Assembly (NCBI RefSeq): GCF_008386495.1
Contig: NZ_VTHJ01000050.1
Span: 41,144 to 75,140 of the forward strand
From: Streptomyces tailanensis
GTDB lineage: Bacteria; Actinomycetota; Actinomycetes; Streptomycetales; Streptomycetaceae
Direction: 5' to 3'
DNA: 33,997 nucleotides
The translations under genes were made by a program, and so were the position numbers. Under the pieces are notes generated by a model. That model searched no databases. It was not told the DNA's origin and saw only the letters and a list, made by a program, of their open reading frames with translations. Positions 7,977 through 14,514 of the stretch are shown one piece after another (the first letter of the stretch is position 1; each line of letters starts with the position of its first letter).

Positions 7977-9059
7977 GTGACAGAAGCGATCCTCCTGGTC
8001 GGCGGCAGAGGTACCCGACTGCGTCCGCTCACGGTGCACACTCCGAAGCCCATGGTCCCGGCGGCCGGAGTCCCCTTCCTCACACACCAGTTGGCCCGGG
8101 CGAAGGCGGCGGGAGTCGACCACATCGTCCTCGCCACCTCCTACCTCGCCGAGGTCTTCGAACCCCACTTCGGCGACGGCTCGTCCCTCGGCCTCCACCT
8201 CGAGTACGTCACCGAGGAGGAGCCCCTGGGCACGGGCGGCGCGATACGCAACGCCGCCTCGCACCTCCACTCCGCCCCCGAGGACCCCGTCCTCGTCTTC
8301 AACGGCGACATCCTGACCGGCCTCGACATCCGCCGCCTGGTCCACACCCACGAGACGACGGGCGCGGATGTGTCGTTGCACCTGACCCAGGTGACCGACC
8401 CACGCGCGTACGGCCTGGTACCCACCGACGAGACGGGCAGGGTCCTGGCCTTCCTGGAGAAGCCGCAAACCCCCGAGGAGATCGTCACCGACCAGATCAA
8501 CGCGGGGGCGTACGTCTTCCGCCGCTCGGTCATCGACACGATCCCGGCGGGCCGCCCGGTCTCGGTCGAACGCGAGACGTTCCCGGACCTGCTGGCGGCA
8601 GGCGCCCACCTCCAAGGCATGGTCGACTCCACGTACTGGCTGGACCTCGGCACCCCCGCGGCCTTCGTACGAGGCTCAGCCGACCTCGTCCTGGGCCGGG
8701 CCCCGTCCCCCGCCGTCCCCGGCCGCTGCGGCGACCGCCTCGTCCTCCCCACCGCCCGCGTCGCAGGCGACGCCAAGCTCACCGGCGGCACGGTGGTCGG
8801 CGAGGGCGCCTTCGTCGGCGAAGGCGCACGCGTCACTGGCAGTACGGTCCTCGCGGGCGCTGTCGTGGAACCCGGCGCCGTCATCACCGACTCCCTCATC
8901 GGCGCCCGCGCCCGCATCGGCGAACGCTCCATCCTCACCGGCACCGTCGTCGGCGACGGCGCGATCATCGGCGCCGACAACGAACTCCGCACCGGCGTCC
9001 GAGTCTGGTGCGACGCCCAAATCCCCACGGGAGCGCTCCGCTTCTCGTCGGACCAGTAA
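7977..9059 (+). CDS. manC: Mannose-1-phosphate guanylyltransferase-like nucleotidyltransferase
   Basis: 360 residues from GTG 7977, chosen because the family begins at TEAILLVGGRGTRLRPLT; an in-frame upstream start at 7905 would add a non-homologous tail. The N-terminal Rossmann-like nucleotidyltransferase domain shows the GGRGTRLRPLT phosphate loop, TPKPM, the acceptor motif GTGGAI and the metal-binding VFNGDIL. The C-terminal quarter (about 260-345) is a left-handed beta-helix of hexapeptide repeats (AKLTGGTVVGEGAFVGEGAR). Such enzymes couple GTP or another NTP to a sugar-1-phosphate. The presence of manA and manB in the window favours GDP-mannose synthesis, but base and sugar specificity are inferred. 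Streptomyces carry several paralogues, so the symbol is tentative. Confidence 0.85.
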   Translation: MTEAILLVGGRGTRLRPLTVHTPKPMVPAAGVPFLTHQLARAKAAGVDHIVLATSYLAEVFEPHFGDGSSLGLHLEYVTEEEPLGTGGAIRNAASHLHSAPEDPVLVFNGDILTGLDIRRLVHTHETTGADVSLHLTQVTDPRAYGLVPTDETGRVLAFLEKPQTPEEIVTDQINAGAYVFRRSVIDTIPAGRPVSVERETFPDLLAAGAHLQGMVDSTYWLDLGTPAAFVRGSADLVLGRAPSPAVPGRCGDRLVLPTARVAGDAKLTGGTVVGEGAFVGEGARVTGSTVLAGAVVEPGAVITDSLIGARARIGERSILTGTVVGDGAIIGADNELRTGVRVWCDAQIPTGALRFSSDQ

Positions 9060-9085
9060 GCGCGAGAGCTCGGATGGGTGGGGTT

Positions 9086-9115
9086 GTGCGGGTGCGGGTG
9101 CGGGTGCGGGTGCGG
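9086..9115 (+). repeat. Hexanucleotide tandem repeat (GTGCGG)5
   Basis: Five perfect GTGCGG units immediately after the nucleotidyltransferase gene. It is non-coding as far as can be seen and could vary in length between strains. Confidence 0.9.
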
Positions 9116-9142
9116 GTGAGTGGCGAGTGCGGGGCGGGGGCT

Positions 9143-9192
9143 GGTCGCGCCCACGCGGCGGAGCCGCAAATCGACACAGCCCCGCGCCCCTA
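9143..9192 (-). repeat. Mosaic repeat element A, copy 2 (inverted)
   Basis: Reverse complement of the A signature, with CGCCCACGCGGCGGAGCCGC followed by ACAGCCCCGCGCCCC. It stands head-to-head with the B element that follows, within the convergent gap between the nucleotidyltransferase (ends 9059) and the DNA glycosylase (ends 9433). This 373-bp gap holds only the hexamer repeat, A, hairpins, B and C. Confidence 0.8.
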
Positions 9193-9197
9193 AGAAC

Positions 9198-9244
9198 AAC
9201 GGCCCTGCGGGCCGTTGAAAAACTGGGGCGCAGCCCCGTTTTTC
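9198..9244. terminator. Tandem terminator hairpins in convergent gap
   Basis: Hairpin one is AACGGCCC (9198-9205), loop TGC, GGGCCGTT (9209-9216). Hairpin two (9217-9244) pairs GAAAAAC with GTTTTTC around a GGGGC/GCCCC stem. The second resembles an intrinsic terminator in both directions, with A-run and T-run flanks, which suits a convergent gene pair. Confidence 0.7.
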
Positions 9245-9276
9245 AGGGGCGCGGGGAACTGCGCGAACAACCCCCA
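9243..9276 (+). repeat. Mosaic repeat element B, copy 1
   Basis: Carries CAGGGGCGCGGGGAACTGCG followed by CGAACAACCCCC. It matches 24497-24533 with about one difference. It shares the opening GGGGCGCGGGG with element A but then differs. Confidence 0.8.
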
Positions 9277-9304
9277 CTCACCCGCACCCGCCACACAACC
9301 CCAC

Positions 9305-9420
9305 CTCCCGAGCTCGAAGGCGAAACGGGGTCGAAGGGGCAGCGCCCCTGGATGCGGGTCCCCCGCTCGAGCGGAGCCGAGAGTGGGGGAGGGACGGGTA
9401 GGGGCGGCGGGGGCGAGAAC
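9305..9420 (+). repeat. Mosaic repeat element C, copy 1
   Basis: About 116 bp, starting CCCGAGCTCGAAGGC, with a GGGTCGAAGGGGCAGCGCCCC hairpin-like centre and a 57-bp 3' core that is identical in all three copies (others at 19796-19913 and 24559-24674). It ends 12 bp before the stop of the minus-strand DNA glycosylase gene. Confidence 0.9.
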
Positions 9421-9432
9421 CCCACCCAATCC

Positions 9433-10401
9433 CTACAGGCGCCCAATATCCACGCGAGGCATCCGCGGAGCGCGCCGCGCCGGCCCCCGCCCCGACAACA
9501 AGATCAACCGAGCCGCCCGATGCCGCTGCCCCACATACGGCTCCAACAACGACAACATCACAGCGTCATCCGCATCCCGATCCCCGGCCAGCGCATACCC
9601 CACGATCCCCGGCAGATGCAGATCCCCCACAGTCACCGCATCCGCCGCCCCGTGACTCCGCTGCACAGTCTCCGCCGAGGTCCACGGCCCGATCCCCGCC
9701 ACCAACTCCAACCGCGCCTGCGCATCGACCGGCGACATCCCCACCGCCTCCTCCAGCCGCCCCGCCACCCGAACCGCCCGCAGAATCGTCGACGCCCGCT
9801 TGTTGTCGACCCCGGCCCGATGCCACTCCCACGACGGAACCAACGCCCACTCCCGAGCCGCGGGCATCACGAACATCCCCGCAGGCGCGGGCCCCGGCGC
9901 CGGCTCCCCGTACTTCCGCACGAGCAACCGCCAAGCCCGATACGCCTCACCAGTGGTGACCTTCTGCTCCAACACGGACGGAATCAACGACTCCAACACC
10001 AGCCCGGTCCGCGTCAACCGCAACCCGGGCCGCCGCCGCTGGCTCATGGCGACAACCCGATGCCGAGGCACGAAGACCTCGGGCTCGTCCAACGCCCCGA
10101 GCAACGAGGGAAGACGATCAAGCAGCCACTCGGCCCCCGCCCCCCAGGCCTTCCCCTCGATCACCCCACCCCGCGCCGCAACCCGCAACGTCCCGGCCCC
10201 GACAGGCGTACGACAGGCCCGCCACACGGCCCCATCATCCGTCGCCCGAAACGTGGGATCCTCCGCCCCCCGCCGAAGCGGCCCAAGCACCAGCCCAAGA
10301 TCGAGCGGCCCTCCCGGCACCCACTCCCGCCGCACCCCGGGCACGACGGCCTGCCGAGGCACAGTCGTACGAGTGGGTCGAGGAGCGAAACGTCCGGCCA
10401 C
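9433..10401 (-). CDS. HhH-GPD DNA glycosylase (3-methyladenine glycosylase II-like)
   Basis: 322 residues. The N-terminal part is variable and beta-rich. The C-terminal half is a helix-hairpin-helix glycosylase: LVLESLIPSVLEQKVTTGEAYRAW is the opening helix region, the hairpin is VAGIGPWTSAETV, and the catalytic Asp is Asp260 in VTVGDLHLP. No Fe-S cysteine cluster is visible at the C-terminus, which favours the AlkA-like group over MutY/Nth. It should excise alkylated bases from DNA. The start is GTG 10401 with AGGGA about ten bases upstream. It is convergent with the nucleotidyltransferase gene and downstream of fbiB on the same strand, but a repeat-filled 163-bp gap makes co-transcription unlikely. 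Confidence 0.87.
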   Translation of the reverse strand: MAGRFAPRPTRTTVPRQAVVPGVRREWVPGGPLDLGLVLGPLRRGAEDPTFRATDDGAVWRACRTPVGAGTLRVAARGGVIEGKAWGAGAEWLLDRLPSLLGALDEPEVFVPRHRVVAMSQRRRPGLRLTRTGLVLESLIPSVLEQKVTTGEAYRAWRLLVRKYGEPAPGPAPAGMFVMPAAREWALVPSWEWHRAGVDNKRASTILRAVRVAGRLEEAVGMSPVDAQARLELVAGIGPWTSAETVQRSHGAADAVTVGDLHLPGIVGYALAGDRDADDAVMLSLLEPYVGQRHRAARLILLSGRGPARRAPRMPRVDIGRL

Positions 10402-10463
10402 GAGTGAGGTCCCTAGGAATAGCGATGCGGTGCCCTATGAGAGTAGGGCTGCACCGATGCTTT

Positions 10464-10517
10464 AGGGGCGCGGGGCTGTGTCGATGTGCGGCTCCGCCGC
10501 GTGGGCGCGAGCAACCC
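10464..10517 (+). repeat. Mosaic repeat element A, copy 3
   Basis: Begins AGGGGCGCGGGGCTGTGTCG and continues through the TGCGGCTCCGCCGCG palindrome to GCGAGCAACCC. It occupies much of the 163-bp gap between the fbiB stop (10565) and the DNA glycosylase start (10401), in the orientation opposite to both genes. Confidence 0.8.
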
Positions 10518-10564
10518 ACTCACCCGCACCCGCGCACCAGCCTCGCACCCCCGAACAGTAGGCG

Positions 10565-11893
10565 TCACCGAACCTCGATAAACGCCCCCACCCCCCGCTC
10601 AGCCCGAGCCGCAGGCTCCCCCGCCGCATGCCCCACCGCAACCGCCCCCATCGGATCCCACCCCTCCGGCAGCCCAAGAACCCCCCGCACAACATCCCGG
10701 CAGAACATCGTCGACGACACCCACGCGGACCCCAGCCGCTCCCCGGCCAGCGCGACGAGCAGATTCTGCACCCCGGCCCCGGCGGCGACCACGAACATCT
10801 CCCGTTCCGCACCGTCCCGCCGCGCGTCCCCATATGTGTGCGCCCCGTCCATCACCAGACACGGCACCACGAGATACGGCGCGTTGCGCAGCACATCCCC
10901 CCGCCGTACCCGCTTCGCGATGGACTCCTCGCTCTTGCCGTCCCGCCGCAGATCCGCGATCCACGCGTCCCGCATGGCGTCGAGCAGCCGTACCCGCGAC
11001 TCCTCGGACTCCAGCAGCACGAACCGCCACGGCGTGGTGTGATGCGGCGCCGGCGCGGTCACGGCGGCGGCGACGGCCCGCCGCACGGCGCCCGGGTCGA
11101 CCGGCTCGTCGGTGAACGCCCGCACCGTACGCCGCTGGGTCACCGCCAGCCGTACCGCCTCGGAGGTGCCCAGCCGGAACATGTCGTCGCGCGCCCCTCG
11201 CACCAAGGCCTTCGTCCCGTCCCCACCGTCATCGGCCACGGCATGCCCGAGCCCCCGCACGACGGCGACCGGCAGCCCGGCGGCCTTTCCCTTCACCAGG
11301 TCACCCGCGGCGGCGAGCTCGTCGGCGGTCGCCACGACGGTCGCGCTGAGCGGATTGCCGTACGCGTCAGTCCCGCCCCGCAGGTCGTCGAGCACGCGCA
11401 CGCCCGCCGCCCCGATGGCGACATCGGTCAGCCCGGCCCGCCAGGGCCGCCCGAAGGTGTCGGTGACGACGACCCCGACGTCGACCCCGAGCGCGTCCCT
11501 GATGCCGTCCCGGATCTCCCGCGCGGAGGCGTCAGGGTCCTCGGGCAGCAACAGCACGGTCCCGAAAGGGGTGTTGGAGGCGTCGACCCCGGCGGCGGCC
11601 ATGATCAGCCCCTGCCGGTTCTCGACGATCCGCAGCGCCCCGCGCCGCGCCACGACCCGTACGGTCTCGGCGTCGATGGCGGCCTCCCGGTCGACGGCCT
11701 CGACCTTTCGCCCCTCGGCCTTGGACACGATCTTCGAGGTGACGAGCAGCACGTCCCCGTCGGCCAGCCCCGGCTCGGCCGCGGCGATCAGCTTCGCGAG
11801 GTCATCGCCCTCTTGCACCTCGGGAATCCCGACCGGCGCCCAGACCCGGTAGCCGGGCCCCGCGAACCCGTCCCCCACACTCTCCCCGCTCAC
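10565..11893 (-). CDS. fbiB: F420-0:L-glutamate ligase fused to nitroreductase-type FMN domain (FbiB)
   Basis: 442 residues from GTG 11893, whose bases overlap the fbiA stop (GTGA), so the two are translationally coupled. Residues about 10-245 are the CofE domain (VWAPVGIPEVQEGDDLAKLI; LVTSKIVSKAEGR; VVTDTFGRPWRAGLTDVAIG), which adds glutamates to F420-0. Residues about 250-442 are a nitroreductase-fold domain (RRTVRAFTDEPVDPGAVRRA; APHHTTPWRFVLL; GAGVQNLLVAL). In mycobacteria this domain reduces dehydro-F420 with FMN. The fused architecture is the actinobacterial form; archaeal CofE lacks the second domain. Longer minus-strand reading upstream belongs to another frame of fbiA. Confidence 0.95.
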   Translation of the reverse strand: MSGESVGDGFAGPGYRVWAPVGIPEVQEGDDLAKLIAAAEPGLADGDVLLVTSKIVSKAEGRKVEAVDREAAIDAETVRVVARRGALRIVENRQGLIMAAAGVDASNTPFGTVLLLPEDPDASAREIRDGIRDALGVDVGVVVTDTFGRPWRAGLTDVAIGAAGVRVLDDLRGGTDAYGNPLSATVVATADELAAAGDLVKGKAAGLPVAVVRGLGHAVADDGGDGTKALVRGARDDMFRLGTSEAVRLAVTQRRTVRAFTDEPVDPGAVRRAVAAAVTAPAPHHTTPWRFVLLESEESRVRLLDAMRDAWIADLRRDGKSEESIAKRVRRGDVLRNAPYLVVPCLVMDGAHTYGDARRDGAEREMFVVAAGAGVQNLLVALAGERLGSAWVSSTMFCRDVVRGVLGLPEGWDPMGAVAVGHAAGEPAARAERGVGAFIEVR

Positions 11894-12849
11894 GCTCCCC
11901 GCACCTCCTCCGCCAGCGCCAGCGCCTCCTGGGCCATGGCCGCCGTGGCGTCCAGGTCCGTCATCATCAGGGGTACGGCCCGGCACCGTATCCCCGCGTT
12001 CTCGACGCGCTCCACGGTGCCCGCGTCCACGGTGTCGACGAGCCAGCCGTCGAGCAGCCCGGAGCCGTAGTGCTCGGCGACCGCCGCGGCGGTGGACTCG
12101 ACGCCGACGGCGGCGAGGACCTTGTCGGCCATGCCCCGCACGGGCGCGTCCCCGACGATGGGGGAGAGGCCGACGACGGGCACCCCGGCCTCGGCGATCG
12201 CCTCCCGGATGCCGGGCACGGCGAGGATGGTGCCGACGGAGACGACGGGGTTGGACGGCGGGAAGAGGATCACGTCCGCCTCGGCGATGGCCTCCAGGAC
12301 CCCGGGCGCGGGCTTCGCCTGCTCGGCGCCGACCGGCACGATCGCGTCGGCCGGCACGGAGGCCCGCAGCCGCACCCAGTACTCCTGGAAGTGGATCGCC
12401 TTGCGCTCCCCGTCCACCTCGACGGCGACATGGGTCTCGACGCGGTCGTCGGTCATCGGGATGAGCCGGACGCCGGGCTTCCACCGGTCGCACAGCGCCT
12501 CGGTGACCGCGCTCAGCGGATACCCGGCGCCGATCATCTGCGTCCGCACGATGTGCGTGGCGAAGTCCCGGTCGCCGAGCCCGAACCACTCGGGCCCGAC
12601 GCCGTACGCCGCGAGCTCCTCCTTGAGATGGAAGGTCTCGTCGGCCCGGCCCCAGCCCTGCTCCTCGTTGATGCCGCCGCCGAGCGTGTACATCACCGTG
12701 TCGAGGTCCGGGCAGACCTTCAGGCCGAAGAGGTGGATGTCGTCCCCGGTGTTGCCGATGACCGTGATGTCCGCCTCCGGCGCGGCCTTCTTCAGACCGC
12801 GCAGAAACCGGGCACCGCCGATGCCACCTGCCAGAACCACAATGCGCAT
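11890..12849 (-). CDS. fbiA: 2-phospho-L-lactate/enolpyruvyl-type transferase of F420 synthesis (FbiA/CofD)
   Basis: 319 residues. It transfers the PEP-derived (dehydro) or lactyl phosphate moiety from its guanylyl donor to Fo, giving (dehydro-)F420-0. The start is ATG 12849 (MRIVVLAGGIGGARFLRGL); a TTG ten codons upstream keeps frame but precedes the conserved beginning. Family motifs are VLAGGIGGARF, VIGNTGDDIHLFGLKVCPDLDTVMYTLGG (near the N-terminus), DDRVETHV and DVILFPPSNPVVSVGTIL. No clear ribosome site precedes the ATG. The gene lies 61 bp after the cysteine dioxygenase and overlaps fbiB by 4 bp, so at least fbiA-fbiB is one unit. Confidence 0.95.
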   Translation of the reverse strand: MRIVVLAGGIGGARFLRGLKKAAPEADITVIGNTGDDIHLFGLKVCPDLDTVMYTLGGGINEEQGWGRADETFHLKEELAAYGVGPEWFGLGDRDFATHIVRTQMIGAGYPLSAVTEALCDRWKPGVRLIPMTDDRVETHVAVEVDGERKAIHFQEYWVRLRASVPADAIVPVGAEQAKPAPGVLEAIAEADVILFPPSNPVVSVGTILAVPGIREAIAEAGVPVVGLSPIVGDAPVRGMADKVLAAVGVESTAAAVAEHYGSGLLDGWLVDTVDAGTVERVENAGIRCRAVPLMMTDLDATAAMAQEALALAEEVRGA

Positions 12850-12910
12850 GGGAGCAAGTCTGGCAGGCGGGTACGACAACGGTCCGCCCGGCCGTGACTA
12901 CGGCCGGTTC

Positions 12911-13408
12911 TCACCCGGTCGCGGCGGCGGTCTCCCTCGTGCAGGCTTTCGTGTGCATCGGCATGTCCGTCAGGCCGGGGTAGTAGATGTGCAGGCTTAT
13001 GGCCGGTTCCAGCGTGTCGTTGACGACCTCGTGCACGTGACCCGGCGCGAAGACCCGCTGCGAACCGGCGCCCCACGCGCGCGCGCCCCGCTCCGTGTGT
13101 TCCGTCAGGGTGCCCTCCAGGACCGTCATCACCCCGGACGAGCCCCCGTGGTCGTGCGGCCCGGTGCCCTGACCCGGCACCCAGGACAGCAGCCACACCT
13201 CGTACCCGGGGCCGGTCCGCAGCCGGTGGTACCAGCGTGTCGTCGCGTCGTACTCGACGAGGTGCTCCCACTGGGAGCGGTCCTCGGCGATGGAGCGGGC
13301 CAGCCCGGCGAACTCGGCCACGGTGACCGGGTGTTGGCGCGGTGCCTGGAGGAGGTGCGGTACTTCGAGGATGTCGCCGGCGATCTGCAGGTCGCTGTCG
13401 CTGTTCAT
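12911..13408 (-). CDS. Cysteine dioxygenase (cupin)
   Basis: 165 residues from ATG 13408, with GAGGAA about 11 bases upstream. The reading frame continues upstream to 13615 but in low-complexity, family-unlike sequence. The cupin metal site is visible as GPHDHGGSSGVMTVLEG (His85, His87) and APGHVHEVVND (His124/His126), with ISLHIYYPG near the end. Type I cysteine dioxygenases oxidise L-cysteine to cysteine sulfinate with a non-haem iron. Some bacterial relatives use 3-mercaptopropionate, so the substrate is family-inferred. It is first on the minus strand before fbiA, 61 bp away, and could share its transcript. The upstream region is shared with divergent whiB. Confidence 0.9.
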   Translation of the reverse strand: MNSDSDLQIAGDILEVPHLLQAPRQHPVTVAEFAGLARSIAEDRSQWEHLVEYDATTRWYHRLRTGPGYEVWLLSWVPGQGTGPHDHGGSSGVMTVLEGTLTEHTERGARAWGAGSQRVFAPGHVHEVVNDTLEPAISLHIYYPGLTDMPMHTKACTRETAAATG

Positions 13409-13616
13409 GGGTGAGGTGTTCCTCGGCGAAGAGTGCGTGGGCGATGGCTGGGTGTCGCATGGGAACAGCAGCCCGAGCCGAGAGAGGCTCAGTGGCAGCC
13501 GGAGCGCGTGGGGCTCAACAGCTGTGACAGCAACAGCTACAGCGAGCGCGGGCAGCACCGAGGGACCCGGCGGTGCGGGTCGAGGTGAGTGCCGAATTCG
13601 CGAGCATGCCCACAAG

Positions 13617-13641
13617 GACAGCGGTTCACTCCTCCGCTGTC
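13617..13641. promoter_or_regulatory. Inverted repeat, possible operator or hairpin
   Basis: GACAGCGG (13617-13624) and CCGCTGTC (13634-13641) with 9 bases between. It lies about 210 bp upstream of the cysteine dioxygenase start and 410 bp upstream of whiB. Confidence 0.45.
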
Positions 13642-13949
13642 AACTTCACGTCCGGTATGTGGATGCCGCTTCACCTCTTCCGGTGCATCCGCGCGGCGAA
13701 AGGTTTGTGCAGGGGGAGCCGAGGAGACATGGCGCACAACCGGGCACGCCCGGAGCGAGTCGGCCGAGAACAGGTCGGAACGAGATCGAACTCCTGGGCG
13801 TCTTCTTCCGTAAGGGAGGGAGACCCCGCCGCGGAACTTCGGAACTCCCCTCCGCCGTACAGCTGCTGTCAGGTTTATGCCGATTTGAACACTTTCCGCA
13901 TAGCCTTGGTTCCGCAGAGTGAATAAGGGGCTCAATAGCAGATCTCGGC

Positions 13950-13979
13950 TTGACTCGCCCGTAGCAGCACACTTGTAAT
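13950..13979 (+). promoter_or_regulatory. whiB promoter candidate
   Basis: -35 TTGACT (13950-13955), 18-bp spacer, -10 TGTAAT (13974-13979). Predicted start is about 13986, giving a leader of roughly 65 nt. The ribosome site is GACGAGGGG before ATG 14053. It resembles a vegetative (HrdB-type) promoter. Confidence 0.6.
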
Positions 13980-14052
13980 TTCACTCGTGTCGTTCAGCCG
14001 AAATCGGTAACGGCCGCACGACGGGGACGCGAAAGACGGACGAGGGGCGCAC

Positions 14053-14316
14053 ATGACCGAGCTCGTGCAGCAACTGCTGGTCGACGACGCGGACGAGGAA
14101 CTCGGCTGGCAGGAGCGCGCGCTGTGCGCCCAGACCGATCCCGAGTCCTTCTTCCCCGAGAAGGGCGGCTCGACCCGCGAGGCCAAGAAGGTCTGCCTCG
14201 CCTGCGAGGTCCGCTCCGAGTGCCTCGAATACGCCCTCGCCAACGACGAGCGGTTCGGCATCTGGGGCGGCCTGTCCGAGCGCGAGCGCCGCCGCCTCAA
14301 GAAGGCGGCCGTCTGA
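14053..14316 (+). CDS. whiB: WhiB, Fe-S transcription factor for sporulation septation
   Basis: 87 residues, the founding Wbl protein, and as far as I recall identical or nearly so to S. coelicolor WhiB. Four cluster-binding cysteines (Cys25, Cys48, Cys51, Cys57) carry a [4Fe-4S] cluster. The turn motif GIWGG (residues 69-73) and the basic tail RERRRLKK bind DNA. In Streptomyces, WhiB works with WhiA to stop aerial growth and start sporulation septation; its mycobacterial counterpart is WhiB2. It has its own promoter candidate upstream and 198 bp before the next gene. Cytoplasmic. Confidence 0.98.
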   Translation: MTELVQQLLVDDADEELGWQERALCAQTDPESFFPEKGGSTREAKKVCLACEVRSECLEYALANDERFGIWGGLSERERRRLKKAAV

Positions 14317-14514
14317 CCCCGTCCCGGAACAGTCGAACAGAAACAACTGAACGGGAACAACCGAACATGTACGGCCCGTCGCAGGTGGGTTATCCACAGG
14401 CGGCGGGCCGCTGTTCTGCTCAGCCGTTAGTGTGGGCCCTCGTCCGAGACGTCCCGCTGTCCCCGCCGGACACAGACGTCCACCGCAGTCCATCGAACCG
14501 GGGCCCGTACCTCG
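14317..14514 (+). promoter_or_regulatory. whiB-glycosyltransferase gap with candidate promoter
   Basis: It contains short GAACA/AACAA-rich repeats just after whiB, a perfect TTATCCACA (14390-14398) and a TAGTGT hexamer (14428-14433) that fits a -10 box for the glycosyltransferase gene. No clear -35 is visible. No obvious Shine-Dalgarno site precedes ATG 14515. Confidence 0.4.

Larger units (their letters stand above)
13409..14052. promoter_or_regulatory. 644-bp divergent regulatory region between cysteine dioxygenase and whiB
   Basis: No gene can be firmly assigned. It contains an 8-bp inverted repeat (13617-13641), a TTGACA on the minus strand inside that repeat but without a good -10, a 117-codon plus-strand frame (13573-13926) with only moderate coding bias, and the whiB promoter. 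AT content rises toward 13860-13990. S. coelicolor whiB is known to have two promoters, one developmental, which fits a long upstream region. Confidence 0.6.

Noticed and set aside
9086..9115. CRISPR array
   Set aside because: Units are 6 bp with no spacers; nowhere in the window are 25-40-bp repeats evenly spaced by unique spacers.
9060..9432. Insertion sequence remnant explaining the repeats
   Set aside because: No transposase fragment, terminal inverted repeats or target duplication visible around the A, B and C elements.
13409..13615. N-terminal extension or cysteine-type leader peptide for cysteine dioxygenase
   Set aside because: The frame is open, but the extra 69 residues are low-complexity, the ATG at 13408 has the ribosome site, and there is no Cys run of an attenuator peptide.
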